A DNA stretch of 64,000 nucleotides from Verrucomicrobiota bacterium (GTDB lineage Bacteria; Verrucomicrobiota; Kiritimatiellia; SS1-B-03-39; UBA6053): positions 88,353 through 152,352 of the forward strand of contig JAFIGD010000005.1 in the NCBI GenBank assembly GCA_020831625.1, given 5' to 3'. A program made the translations under genes and the position numbers. A model generated the notes under the pieces. It was not told where the DNA came from. It worked only from the letters and a program-made list of their open reading frames with translations, and did no database searches. This document shows positions 7,144 to 16,900 of the stretch, piece after piece. Position 1 is the first letter of the stretch. Each line of letters begins with the position of its first letter.

Positions 7144-8940
7144 TCAGTTTCCGTTGGGGGTAAACACACGCGCGGGCCCTTCGCGGTTCCAGGCATCCAC
7201 GGGGGTGATGCGGTACTGCGGCACCGGCGAGCCGGCGGGCAGGATATGCACCCAACTGCCGTCGAGCAGGGGCGGATGGTCGGCCGTTTGCCATGCGTCG
7301 TCTTCAGTGGCCCGCCATTCGACGCGGTGATCCACCACGGATCTCGCCTCGGGCGGGTTCCAGCTCACGAGGATGCGCGTGGCGTCGTGAACACCGTGAT
7401 AGGCTTCGGCCCGCAGTCCGGTGACCGCCTCCGGAGGTGCGAAGGCCTCTTTGCGCAGCAGCAGGAAGACATGCACGCCGGGCAGGGGAATGTCCCATTC
7501 GGTTTCCCATGCGCCGTCCGCATGCAGTTCAATCTCTGAAATGTCCCCGAAGCGGGTCAATTCCTGCTGCGCGCGCATGGCCCGCAGCTCGGTTTCGCCG
7601 GGGACCCAATTGGATGCCTCCATCGGGGGTAGAACCTCCTCCCAGACGCGGTAGGGATTGCCGTGGTCTTCATCGATGCGGTACTGCACCAGGGTGTATG
7701 CACCCTGGGGGAGATCTTCCAAACGAAGCGTGCCGCTCCGCTGACCGCCGGTGCGCGCACGGTTGTCGGCCACGGAGAGGAACAGGGCCACGCCCTGTTG
7801 TTCGGGCAGCAGGGTGCAGAGGCCGGTGACCGAATCCCCGCCCTCTATGCGCCCTTTGACGCGTTCCTGACCCGCGAAGCTCAGGGCGGTCATGAGGCTG
7901 AGCGCCGGTTTTTTGATCAATTCAAAGAAGTCGGTTTCGCGGTGGGGGACGGCAAAGCGGGTGAGCTGGGTGCGCTGCGCCCAGCCGCCGATAAAGCCGT
8001 TGTCGTTGCCGAAGATGGTGAAGTCCACGCCGTCTTCATCCACCAGGGTGTCGAAGTGGTGGAACAGTCCTTTGGCCATGATCGCGGCATAAAAGGCGGT
8101 GGCCCGCCAACTGTGTGGATCCTTCCAGCCCACCTGCGGATCGCACTCGTTGTTCATCACGGGGAGGGCCAGCAGTTTCGGATGGTGTTCAGCCAGGTAG
8201 TCGCGAAGCTCACGGGTGCGGGCCACCATGCGCTCGGGCGACACGGGCAGGTCTTCAGGGGAAAACCAGGCGCCTTTCTCATGCACGGAGAGAAAATCCA
8301 TGCGCACATCCTGCCTGCCGGTGAAGGGATTGGTGCCCCCGTCCACGTGGGCGAGCAGGGTGGTGATTTCCTTTGACAGGGTCCGCGCGGTGCCGGGTCC
8401 GCCGAAGACCAACGCGGGATTGGCTTCTTTCAGGCCTTCCGAGCAGGCATCGTAATAGACGAGGAAGTTTTCCACGCTCTGATGCCACCAGCCACAGTCG
8501 GGCTCATTCCAGGTTTCGAAATACCATTGTTCGATCTCTTCGCGGCCGTAGCGGTCCTGCAGGTGCAGGGCCAGATCACGCACCAGCCGCTTCCAGGCTT
8601 CGGCCTGCCCGCGGTCCTGAAAGTCGTTGAAATAGCGGGACGGATTCCCCATGAGTTCAAAGAAGGGAATCAGGCGGTTTTCCACCAGCGCGTCCAGGCC
8701 TTCATCCAGTTTGGACCAGTCGTACAGGGGCGTGTCGCTGCCGAGGCCTTTGGCGGTGACCAGTTCCAGCAAATTGTGGATGCGCACATAGCGCACGCCG
8801 TGCCGGGGAATGGCCGCCAGGTAGCGCAGGGTCTGCTTCATGTCGTCCTGCAGCAGCAAACTGCCGGGGGTGAAACCGGTCCAGCGCCATTCGATGGACA
8901 CCGGCAGGGTTTTTTCGGAGAGGGAGTAGGTAATGTTCAT
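7144..8940 (-). CDS. GH39 glycoside hydrolase, alpha-L-iduronidase-like, with Fn3-like C-terminus
   Basis: About 598 residues. The TIM barrel carries YFETWNEPD (acid/base glutamate about residue 145) and VMNNECDPQVGW (nucleophile glutamate about residue 270). The latter matches the NDEADPLVGW stretch of alpha-L-iduronidase better than that of beta-xylosidases, and the following WRATAFYAAIMAK also fits. The last 90 residues (ATRILVSWNPPEARSVVDHRVEWR) are Fn3-like, as in iduronidase. No signal peptide is visible, so it probably acts inside the cell on imported oligosaccharides. I choose the ATG at 8940, which overlaps the upstream stop as ATGA, over the TTG at 8952. Family membership is well supported; the iduronidase activity is an inference. 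Confidence 0.8.
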   Translation of the reverse strand: MNITYSLSEKTLPVSIEWRWTGFTPGSLLLQDDMKQTLRYLAAIPRHGVRYVRIHNLLELVTAKGLGSDTPLYDWSKLDEGLDALVENRLIPFFELMGNPSRYFNDFQDRGQAEAWKRLVRDLALHLQDRYGREEIEQWYFETWNEPDCGWWHQSVENFLVYYDACSEGLKEANPALVFGGPGTARTLSKEITTLLAHVDGGTNPFTGRQDVRMDFLSVHEKGAWFSPEDLPVSPERMVARTRELRDYLAEHHPKLLALPVMNNECDPQVGWKDPHSWRATAFYAAIMAKGLFHHFDTLVDEDGVDFTIFGNDNGFIGGWAQRTQLTRFAVPHRETDFFELIKKPALSLMTALSFAGQERVKGRIEGGDSVTGLCTLLPEQQGVALFLSVADNRARTGGQRSGTLRLEDLPQGAYTLVQYRIDEDHGNPYRVWEEVLPPMEASNWVPGETELRAMRAQQELTRFGDISEIELHADGAWETEWDIPLPGVHVFLLLRKEAFAPPEAVTGLRAEAYHGVHDATRILVSWNPPEARSVVDHRVEWRATEDDAWQTADHPPLLDGSWVHILPAGSPVPQYRITPVDAWNREGPARVFTPNGN

Positions 8941-9968
8941 GAGCGTTCGCAATCGATGAGGACGTGAATGGCGTCGTTGTTCTGGTCGTTCCGGAGTTCA
9001 AATCCGGCTTGAATGTCGGAGAGCGGGAAGGTGTGGGTGATCATCTCGGAGGTGTTGATGAGCCCGTCGAGAACCCACTGGACACCGGTTTGAAAATACT
9101 GCCGCATGTCCACGTCCCGCTTGGGTTCGGTGGAGAGGATTTCTCCCCGCTTGCGGTGCAGCTTGAAAAAGTCGAAGGGTTCGTTGCAGGTGCCAATGCA
9201 GCCGTACATGACGATTTTGCCGCAGGTGTCCAGACAGTCCAGGGCGTCGACCATGCCGTCGCCTTCGAGCAGGCAGGGAACCACCACGTCAAAGCCGTCC
9301 GGAAAATCTCCGCCCACCACATCCATCGTCGGCGTGTCGGCGGACGGAATCCTGTAGGTGTGGGTGGCGCCGTATTTGCGGGCCAGCTCCAGATTGCGGT
9401 CGCGCAGATCGGTGACCACCAGTGCCCTGGGGCTGTAGAGGGCGATGACCTGGGTGATGACCAGCCCGCTGACACCCTGTCCGGTGATGAGCACGGTTTT
9501 GTTTTGATTGATCTGTCCCAGTTCTGCCGCGTGAATCACCCCGGGGAGAATTTCAATCAGACTGGTTTCCTTCAGGGGAAAGGAGGGGGGGAGCACTTTG
9601 ACGTTGAAGGGCTTGCAGACAATGTATTCCGCGAAGGCGCCCCAGACATAGCGGCAGGTCACCTGATCGCCGACTTGCAGGCCGTGCACGTTTTTGCCCA
9701 CCTGGTCGATCACCCCCGCCACCTCGTGTCCGAGACGCGTGGGGGTGGTCATGAACTCCGGCTGACGGGTGCCGCGGTAGGCCTCCAGGTCGGAACCGCA
9801 GATGCCAACCCATTTGATTTTCACCCGGATGTCATCGTCGCCCGCTTCGGGAATTTCCGCATAGGCGGTTTTCAATTGGCCGAAGGTCTCCAGCACCGCG
9901 ACCTGCTGTGCCTTCGGGTGGTCGGGATCGACAAGTTCCAAATCCGCCATACTCATTTTTGTGGTCAT
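8937..9968 (-). CDS. Zinc-type medium-chain alcohol/polyol dehydrogenase
   Basis: A 343-residue MDR-superfamily oxidoreductase. GICGSD (the catalytic zinc cysteine), TRLGHEVAGVI (the GHE motif) and GDQVTCRY are present. The usual four-cysteine structural zinc lobe is missing, as AEYIVCKPFNVKVLPP follows directly. The nucleotide-binding fold follows (VLITGQGVSGLVITQVI, VVTDLRDRNLELARKYGA). Relatives oxidise sugar alcohols, idonate or similar substrates with NAD(P). Placed between an AraC regulator and an iduronidase-like gene, with ATGA overlap to the latter, it probably converts the released uronic acid or its reduced product (inference). Confidence 0.85.
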   Translation of the reverse strand: MTTKMSMADLELVDPDHPKAQQVAVLETFGQLKTAYAEIPEAGDDDIRVKIKWVGICGSDLEAYRGTRQPEFMTTPTRLGHEVAGVIDQVGKNVHGLQVGDQVTCRYVWGAFAEYIVCKPFNVKVLPPSFPLKETSLIEILPGVIHAAELGQINQNKTVLITGQGVSGLVITQVIALYSPRALVVTDLRDRNLELARKYGATHTYRIPSADTPTMDVVGGDFPDGFDVVVPCLLEGDGMVDALDCLDTCGKIVMYGCIGTCNEPFDFFKLHRKRGEILSTEPKRDVDMRQYFQTGVQWVLDGLINTSEMITHTFPLSDIQAGFELRNDQNNDAIHVLIDCERS

Positions 9969-10142
9969 TGCTGTAATTTCCTGGTGGGGGGGATGGGGTA
10001 TTGGGGTTGTGTGGTGATTGGAATTTCATGACAACATCACCACATGGCTCCATTACCCCGGGTTTCTGGTAAGTATTAAACCACAATCCCGAAGATTTGT
10101 CTTTGACGTGAATGGAGAATGTTTTGTCTGAAATGGAAATAT

Positions 10143-11000
10143 TTACAGGTTTTCTATTTGGAGACGGTTCTGAAACCCCGGAGCCAGCTCCACGCCGGCG
10201 GGCAGTGTGGCCCGGACCTGTTGTCTCCAGGCGGCCGGGGGGAGTCCGACGATTTCCCGAAAACACCGGCTGAAATGGTGGACGCTTTCAAAGCCGGTGA
10301 GGTCGGCCACCTCCTTCACCGCCACATCGCCATAACAGAGCAGTTCTTTTGCTTTCCGGACGCGCACCTCCCGCAGGAGCCGCATGGGGGTGCGCCGGAT
10401 TTCCGCCTGACAGCATTGACTGATCCGGCGATAGGAGAGGTGCAGGTGCGCGGCAATCTCCGCAGCGGTCCATTTGTGGGCCGGGTCGTTGTCAAAGAGC
10501 CGCTGCACGCGTTGCGTAATGCCCGCCGCGGCGGAGGGATCGCCGGATTCGCTGCCGGTCATTCGCGGCCCCGCCTCCGGAGGATGCAGGGCCTGCAAAA
10601 GAAAGGCATGCAGCATCAGGTTGCAGCGCACTTCCCGAAAATTGCCCGGGGACCGCGCGCAGGTGTTCAAGGCCCGGAAAGGACTTTCCAGATCTGCCCG
10701 GGACGGATGCACCCCGCTTGCCATGGGCGCACACGTGAGTTCCGCCGCATCGGAGAGCAGAAACTTCATGTCCAGGGTTTCGAGAAAGCCGTCCGCTGGA
10801 ACGCACCAGCCATGGCGCACGCCGGGAGCGAACCAGAGAAAGTCGGCGGCCCCGACGGCAGCTTCCCCGCCCGCCCACTGCACCTCCGCCTCCCCGCGCA
10901 GCACCAGCAGGCATTGGTGAAAGGGGTGGTCATGCGCCACCACCCGCAGGCCCCCGCGATAATCAAAGCGGGCGATCCAAAGCAGTTGGGGGGAGGTCAT
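10143..11000 (-). CDS. AraC family regulator with cupin-like sensor
   Basis: A 285-residue protein. The N-terminus has the cupin-type pattern of AraC sensors (HDHPFHQCLLVLRGEAEVQW, FAPGVRHGWCVP). The C-terminus is the double HTH (WTAAEIAAHLHLSYRRISQC, EVADLTGFESVHHFSRCFRE, GLPPAAWRQQ). It lies upstream of the dehydrogenase-GH39-lyase genes on the same strand, separated by 174 bp, so it is the likely local activator. Its start codon overlaps the stop of a truncated transposase frame (10997-11083). Confidence 0.88.
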   Translation of the reverse strand: MTSPQLLWIARFDYRGGLRVVAHDHPFHQCLLVLRGEAEVQWAGGEAAVGAADFLWFAPGVRHGWCVPADGFLETLDMKFLLSDAAELTCAPMASGVHPSRADLESPFRALNTCARSPGNFREVRCNLMLHAFLLQALHPPEAGPRMTGSESGDPSAAAGITQRVQRLFDNDPAHKWTAAEIAAHLHLSYRRISQCCQAEIRRTPMRLLREVRVRKAKELLCYGDVAVKEVADLTGFESVHHFSRCFREIVGLPPAAWRQQVRATLPAGVELAPGFQNRLQIENL

Positions 11001-11083
11001 CGTGTCAAAATCGCCAGCACCCGTTCCCGATGTTTGGTCGAGAAGATCAGATGAAGATACATTTTAGCGAGGGAGTGCGGCAT
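10997..11083 (-). pseudogene. N-terminal remnant of a REP-associated (IS200-like, Y1) transposase
   Basis: The minus strand from 11083 reads MPHSLAKMYLHLIFSTKHRE, the characteristic start of RAYT/IS200-like transposases (consensus MPQSLSKxYxHLVFSTKxRxP). After 28 residues it hits a stop that overlaps the ATG of the AraC gene. The HUH and catalytic tyrosine regions are gone, so it cannot transpose. Just upstream on the same strand is a block of GC-rich palindromic repeats, the kind of sequence such transposases act on. Confidence 0.8.
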
Positions 11084-11099
11084 GAGCCTCCGGGGATAT

Positions 11100-11450
11100 C
11101 GCGCCCCTTCAGGGCGCAGGGTTTCGGTTGTGCAGACCCGGGGCATCGGCGCAAGCGCCGAAGCCCCGGGCTGTGATCTCCGCCCCCGTTGGGGGCATAA
11201 ACGTGGATAATGATGGCGACAGGGACAACCCCGGCCTGAAAGGCCGACAGACCCCAGCCCGGTTGGAGGCCGGGAATGCGGTTTGCGTGTCCAAGGTGAC
11301 CGGCCCGAAGGGTCGACAGATCCCAGCCCAGGGCAGAGGCGTAACACGCCGACGCCCTGGGATATGGTTTCCCGCACATTTCCCCGGCCTGAAAGGCCGG
11401 CAGATGCCCCGTGGACACGCCGATGCCCCGGGGTGTCGTCAATGGATTCA
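11100..11450. repeat. GC-rich REP-like repeat cluster next to the transposase remnant
   Basis: This gene-free stretch holds three related units: GGCCTGAAAGGCCGACAGAC near 11237, GGCCCGAAGGGTCGACAGAT near 11303 and GGCCTGAAAGGCCGGCAGAT near 11386. Each is an internal palindrome (GGCCTgaaAGGCC type) followed by (G/T)ACAGA-like sequence and a CCCAGCCC or CCCCG box. Other hairpins are present (GGCGCAAGCGCC near 11149, GCCCCCGTTGGGGGC near 11182). Related fragments occur at 5.28 and 5.80 kb. Confidence 0.75.
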
Positions 11451-11552
11451 TGGTTCATGCGAATGATTTGAACGCATTGTGTGCGATATTTCAATGTCTA
11501 TTGATTGATATGTCCCGTTGCCGTACATCACCGGGAGATGTCTGTATGAACA

Positions 11553-12749
11553 CTATACCGGAACCCGTGGGGACGAGATGCTTGACCGCCACTCGCGGGG
11601 AGATTGACCGCTCCACACGCGGAAGGCGCTTGCGAAGGCGCCCTGGTTGGTGAAGCCCGCCTCCTCGGCGATGCGCTGGACAGACCAGTCCGGCTTTTCC
11701 CTGAGCATCTGCGCCGCGCGCTCCATGCGCAGCTCCAGCAGAAAGGTGCGGGCCGTTTGCTGCAGTTCCTGCTGAAAGAGACGGTTCAGGGTGCGCGCGG
11801 ACATGGTGAGGTGGGCGGCCAGCTCCTCCACGGTGGGCGGATGTCCGCGTTGCACATGCCGCCACGTCCAGCGAATGCCTTTTGCCAGAATCGGATGCCC
11901 GCAGGCGGGTCCGGCGGTCGAGACCCGGCCCCAAATGCCCTCCGGCTCAAAAAAACGGCACAAGTCGGTCGCCGCCTCGGGATCCCGCCCATGTTCCATG
12001 AACCAGGCCATGGCCGCACGGCCCTTGGCCGCGTTGGCAGTGCGCACGCAGGAGATGGACCGGCGTGCGCCCGGCAACCAGCGGAAAGCGACCGGGAGAT
12101 CGCCGGACAGCAGCCCCGTGGTGTGCATCCGTTCCGGAAAGCGGGTAAACAGACAATGCTCCACTTGTTGCGCCATCGGATGATCCACCGTGAAAATCCC
12201 TGTATCGGGAGGCAGATCCCTGAGTACTACTTCCAACTGCTCGGACATCGCATTGAGATAAGCCTGCGGATTCCAGTGGCCCTCACTCCACAGCTTCGAC
12301 ACATCGGGCAACTCGGCGTGCCGCACCTCCTGACCCTTGTCACACAAAGCACTTGCAAACCCCTGCAAACGCTGCTGCGAAAATTGGAAGCGGGACATAC
12401 CGATGGCCAAATAGGCTTTGTAGCCATTCTGCAGCAAATGCCTGGCGGCCTCGCGGCCGACGGCCACATCCGCATTCAGGAGATTGCCGCAATGCGGCAG
12501 CGGTCCCCGGCCATTGCTCAGGTTGATGATTGGAAACGGACTACCCGCTTCCACCCCGCCCTACCCCCAGCACAACATCCCCAGACAGGCGTCTTCATCC
12601 AGTTTCCGCCGACCCAGGTACGGCACCTCCTCAATCGGATGCCGCCAGTCCGCCGCATCCGCCGCTTCGCTCACCCCCATCCAAATCTCCACATGGCTCT
12701 GAACCTGACGATCCAACACCGCAACCAGATATGAGGATTTTCTGCTCAT
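11553..12749 (-). pseudogene. XylR/AraC-type regulator interrupted by an in-frame stop
   Basis: One reading frame runs from ATG 12749 (MSRKSSYLVAVLDRQVQ) to 11553 except for a TAG at 12561-12563, after LGMLCWG. Beyond it the sensor continues (PFPIINLSNG, NADVAVGREAARHLLQNGYK, FTVDHPMAQQVEHCLFTRFP) and ends in a good AraC double HTH (PTVEELAAHLTMSARTLNRL, RIAEEAGFTNQGAFASAFRV, GQSPREWR). The first 62 residues are needed for a complete sensor fold. Either a nonsense mutation has disabled it, the stop is read through, or a shortened protein starts at the GTG at 12554. It faces the PEP-CTERM gene at 12886, its likely former target. Confidence 0.7.
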
Positions 12750-12885
12750 TCCTCCATCAAATCACATCTCCTGACCGAAAAACAGAAATATTTTGCGGAA
12801 AGTAGCATATACAGGAAAAAGAAAGTCCTCTAATATCATACTTATTCTCAACAAACCACCGCAAGTCTAGAAAAGGAATTTTGAT

Positions 12886-13728
12886 ATGAAAAATTTGAAG
12901 AATTTTATTCGAATTACTTTATATGGCCTGTCATTCCCAGCCATCGCAACCACAATTTTTTATGATTTCAATGATCAAAACAATCTTGGATGGTCTGGCG
13001 TTACTGGGGCAGCCGATGAAGTGAGATGGTTGCAGGAAAATGGTTTATCAAGTTCCGGTGCTATTGGACGCACCGATAATTCCAACCGGGTGGCGGCTGT
13101 CGTTAGTAATGACACCTTCACCGGGAATCAGATGTCCTTTAACGTTTACTTCTACCTCAGTGCAAATTCTTCAACTAGCAATACTTCCACTACCAGTGAT
13201 AACACTTTTACAGTAGGTTTTAAAGATAATAGCCAGGTGGGGCAGACGAACAATGTCGCCGATGTCAATCGGATTAGCCAAGCAAATAATTCAGTTTTTG
13301 CTGGAATTCAGCTCAATAATGCAAGAGAAATGCGAATACAATTAGGAACATCCAATTCAATTAATTCCAGTGATTACGAACTTTTAGGCATTGAAGGTTG
13401 GTTCTATATGACCAATCAATTTAATTATACTGGTACTGACAACGAGTGGTCTCTTACAACCTCAATTTTCAATTCAGATGCTTCAGGTGTTTTTGACCCT
13501 GACGCGAGTGTGCTTTCCCATACACATCTTTTTTCTGATGGCCCGTTGCTCAGCAATTTTTCCAATGTACATGCAGCCATGGATTTACCTCGACATGGAG
13601 GCGATCAACGAAGAACGGTACGTCATGTAGACAATGCGACCATCACTGTCATCCCCGAGCCCGGCACGCTGGCGATGATTGGGATTGCGGCCCTGGCGGG
13701 GCTGATCGGCTTTCGCCGCCGCCGCTGA
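12886..13728 (+). CDS. PEP-CTERM sorting domain protein
   Basis: A 280-residue exported protein. The start is supported by AAGGA at 12873-12877 and a signal segment (FIRITLYGLSFPAIATTIF). The body is rich in Asn, Ser and Thr and beta-prone; a stretch such as IFYDFNDQNNLGWSG is seen in PEP-CTERM proteins of unknown function. The tail is a full sorting signal: IPEPGTLAMIG, a hydrophobic helix, then FRRRR. Its DNA and codon choice are clearly more AT-rich than the flanking genes, until the C-terminal signal, which is GC-rich and resembles that of the gene at 4154. This looks like a different origin for the body than for the tail. A terminator follows at 13754. Confidence 0.85.
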   Translation: MKNLKNFIRITLYGLSFPAIATTIFYDFNDQNNLGWSGVTGAADEVRWLQENGLSSSGAIGRTDNSNRVAAVVSNDTFTGNQMSFNVYFYLSANSSTSNTSTTSDNTFTVGFKDNSQVGQTNNVADVNRISQANNSVFAGIQLNNAREMRIQLGTSNSINSSDYELLGIEGWFYMTNQFNYTGTDNEWSLTTSIFNSDASGVFDPDASVLSHTHLFSDGPLLSNFSNVHAAMDLPRHGGDQRRTVRHVDNATITVIPEPGTLAMIGIAALAGLIGFRRRR

Positions 13729-13753
13729 GGCACCCTGTGCCAACTTTCTTTGC

Positions 13754-13785
13754 GCCCGCCCCTCTATCGTGGGGCGGGCTTTTTC
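13754..13785 (+). terminator. Rho-independent terminator
   Basis: GCCCGCCCC (13754-13762) pairs perfectly with GGGGCGGGC (13771-13779) over an 8-base loop, followed by five T. It closes the PEP-CTERM gene. Confidence 0.85.
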
Positions 13786-13914
13786 TTGAGTCGGGAAACA
13801 GCTTGGTCTGTTTTAAATATTCTGTCCGTATTAAGCATGTGGCAATTTCTGTTTGTTTCTGCTAGGGTTCTTTTTTCTGATTAGTCTATCCTCGTTCGTT
13901 TCATGGAGTCTTGT

Positions 13915-16900
13915 ATGATGATTTTTCGCAATGTTTTTTTTCTGATGTTGTTTTCGGGTTTGTCGCTTCGCGCGGAACCGCTTCCCCTGCCGCAGGCCGG
14001 GGAGATGCTGCAGGTGACACTGGAGGGTCTTTTGTTCCAGAACCCGGACACGCCCGGGCGGGCGCTGATGATGGAGTTCAACCGGCTGGGGGATCACTGG
14101 TTTATGGGGGGCGGCCATTCCCCGTCGTATAACCGCGGCACGCACCGCGGGGTCATCACGTTTGCGGATGCGGAAAAGTTGGACGCGTTCCGGATGCGGG
14201 TGGATGTGCAGGGAGACGCCTGGGTCAGCGGCGGGTTTGTCGATGTGAAAATCGATTGGCGTTCAGAAGACGGGGAGAATTTTGTTGGAACCTATGAGGG
14301 CGAGTCTCTTGGACAGAAGGTGTCCGGAACCGCGCGCGGCGTTTATTCCTCTCCGGCAGATCCGTTGCCGGGTTTTACGGCGGCGTCGCGCGGTCAGCAT
14401 CCGCGTTTGCTGTTGACGGAGGCGGATCTGCCCGCGCTGCGCGAAAAAGCGGAAACCGAATTCGGACGGGAGGCGCTGGCCCGCTTTGAGGAGTCGTCGG
14501 TCGGGCTGGGGATGCTGTATCTGCTGCGTGAGGACCCTGCCTATGCCGAGCGTGCCAAAGTGGCGGTGCAGGTGCATATGGCCGATATGGAGAGCGGGGA
14601 TAAATCGATTCGTCACCGCTTCTGGGGCTATCGTCTGGAGCAGGTCGCCATCACCTATGATCTCTGTTTCCATGCCTGGCCGGAGGATTTCCGGGCCGAG
14701 GTTCAGGATTACATTCGGGCGATTGCCCGCCGGATGCACCGCGAGAGAGGGTCGTGGACCGAATATGTGCAGTGGCATCCGGAAAACGCTTACAACGCCT
14801 CCATGATATATTCCGGGGTGATCGGGATGTTGGCCATCGCCGATGTGGAGGGCAACGCCCCCAATCCGCCCGCCGCGCCCGAGGTGGAGCGGCTGGCCCC
14901 GAAGGACTGGACCCTGGACATCGATGTGCCGCTGGTGGCGGTGGAGCCGGGGGTATTGCCCGCCAAATTCTGGTATTCCGGACCGTTGACTCAGGAACAG
15001 TTTCAGGCCTTCCGTGAGGCCGGCGGGGACCTGAGCACGCTGGAACTCGACGAGGAAAAGGTTCGGATCCTCGAACGCGATCCGGCGGAGAGGGGCATTG
15101 TCCGGAGCGGATATACCGGCGGTCATGACACGCTTTGTGTGAACCAGGCCTCCGGCACCGCCTTTGACAGTTGGAATGTTTTCGCAACCCGCTGGAATGT
15201 GACGGAGGGCGGAAATTACTATTATCAAAGCAACCACGGCGGCGTGGTGCCGTACCTGAACGGCGAGCGTGTCGGCAATTCGGTGCTGCTGAACCTGGAG
15301 CCGGGGGAGTACACGCTGGTGCTCGCCGCGCCCCTGGGGCGTCCCAATCCCTGGGCGGGTGTCTTTGTGCGTCCGGTTCTGCGTCCGGTGAGCGACGCAG
15401 AAGTCGAGCAATTGCAGGCCGATAAAAACGAAAGCTATGCCCGGGCGATCATCTTTCACCGTCAGGTGGCGGCCGACCGGGAGAAACTCGGAGGCGTGGA
15501 CCCGGCCACCACCTCGCTGGTGCGGGACGCTCTCTTCTGGTTCCGCCGCTATGAGGAAACAAAATTCGGTGCCGCCGGGAGTCAGTTGGGGTCCACCAAC
15601 AGCATGGCCCTGGAGGGGCCGGGCCTCATGTCCACCATCTATCGGAATGTGACCGCGCAGCCGCTGGGGCATCAAAACGGCATGGCCTACTGGCTGCCGC
15701 GCAAGCTGATGGCGTTTTCATGGACCGCGGAGGGCGAGGAAGTGCATCAGGACTTTTTCGGAGAGGCGGACTTTTATGCCCGGGGCTTTCAGGATGACCG
15801 CCCCAACCGCGGCCTGGTGCTCGCGGCGCACTTCCCGACCATCGCTCCGGAATATCAGCCCATGGCGTGGTGGTTCTGGCAACAGATCGGCAGTCCGTTC
15901 GAGGTCCGCACCTTGCCGCGGGCGAACCGTCTGGTGGAGGCGGGACACCCCGGCACCAGTTACAACAGTATCCCTGTTTATGCTTTCCTGCACGCCCCGC
16001 TGGAGATGGAGCCGGTCCATCCCGCCGAAGCGCTGCCCCGGAGCTGGCATGATCCGGTTACCGGCGATTTTATCTTCCGCAACGCCTGGGAAAATGAAGA
16101 GGACGTGGTCTTGCAGATGACAGCGCAGCAGGTCTTTAACCGCGGGGGAAGTCAGACGTCCGGCTCCTTCGCGCTGCGGGGCCTGGGACACAATTGGACC
16201 GCAGATCAGATTGTCAGCATGACCTCCATGCCGCCACGCAACGAGCATCCGGTGGTGCAAACCGAAAACCCCAACCAATTCCGTGAAGGCAGGGGACGCG
16301 TGCTGGACGCCCGGGTGTATGCCGACGGCTCCGGCGTGGTGCGCATGGACCTGTCCAAAGCCTATCGCAGTCAGCCGGAAGGAAAAGCCCGCCTCCGCAA
16401 CGCGCGGGACAACATCGGGTCGCTTTATCCCGGCGCGTTGATCGACGACGGGGATGTCGTCTCCGTTACCCGCACGATTCTCACCGATTACAGCGGCGCC
16501 GCCGGCGTGCCTGCGGTGGTGATCCTTTTGGATCAGCTTGAGGGTGTTGAGCACCATTTCTGGAGTTGGCCGCTGAGCATTGAGATTCAGATGCGCGGCA
16601 ACTCCCCGGGAAAAACAACCCCAATTGAGCGGATTGAAATTGAAAAACCCGAACATGTGGACCTGTTCGACAACGGGTTCGTCCTGCGGCGCGGGGACAA
16701 GCGGCTCACCACCCGTTTCATTTCGGATGAGAAGCTCGATGTGGGCCTGATCGGGCTTCAGAATCTGCGGCATATTGTCCATTCCAGATGCCAGCTCCGG
16801 ACCCGGAATCTGGTTACTGCGGAGGGGAGCGACACCTACCTCGCGGTGATCACCCTCGGAGAAGGGGACGCGCCCGTGATGGAAACCGAACGAAGCGGGG

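Noticed and set aside
10997..11494. A 165-codon minus-strand frame
   Set aside because: Only its last 28 codons are real (transposase remnant); the rest is translation through the GC-rich repeats.
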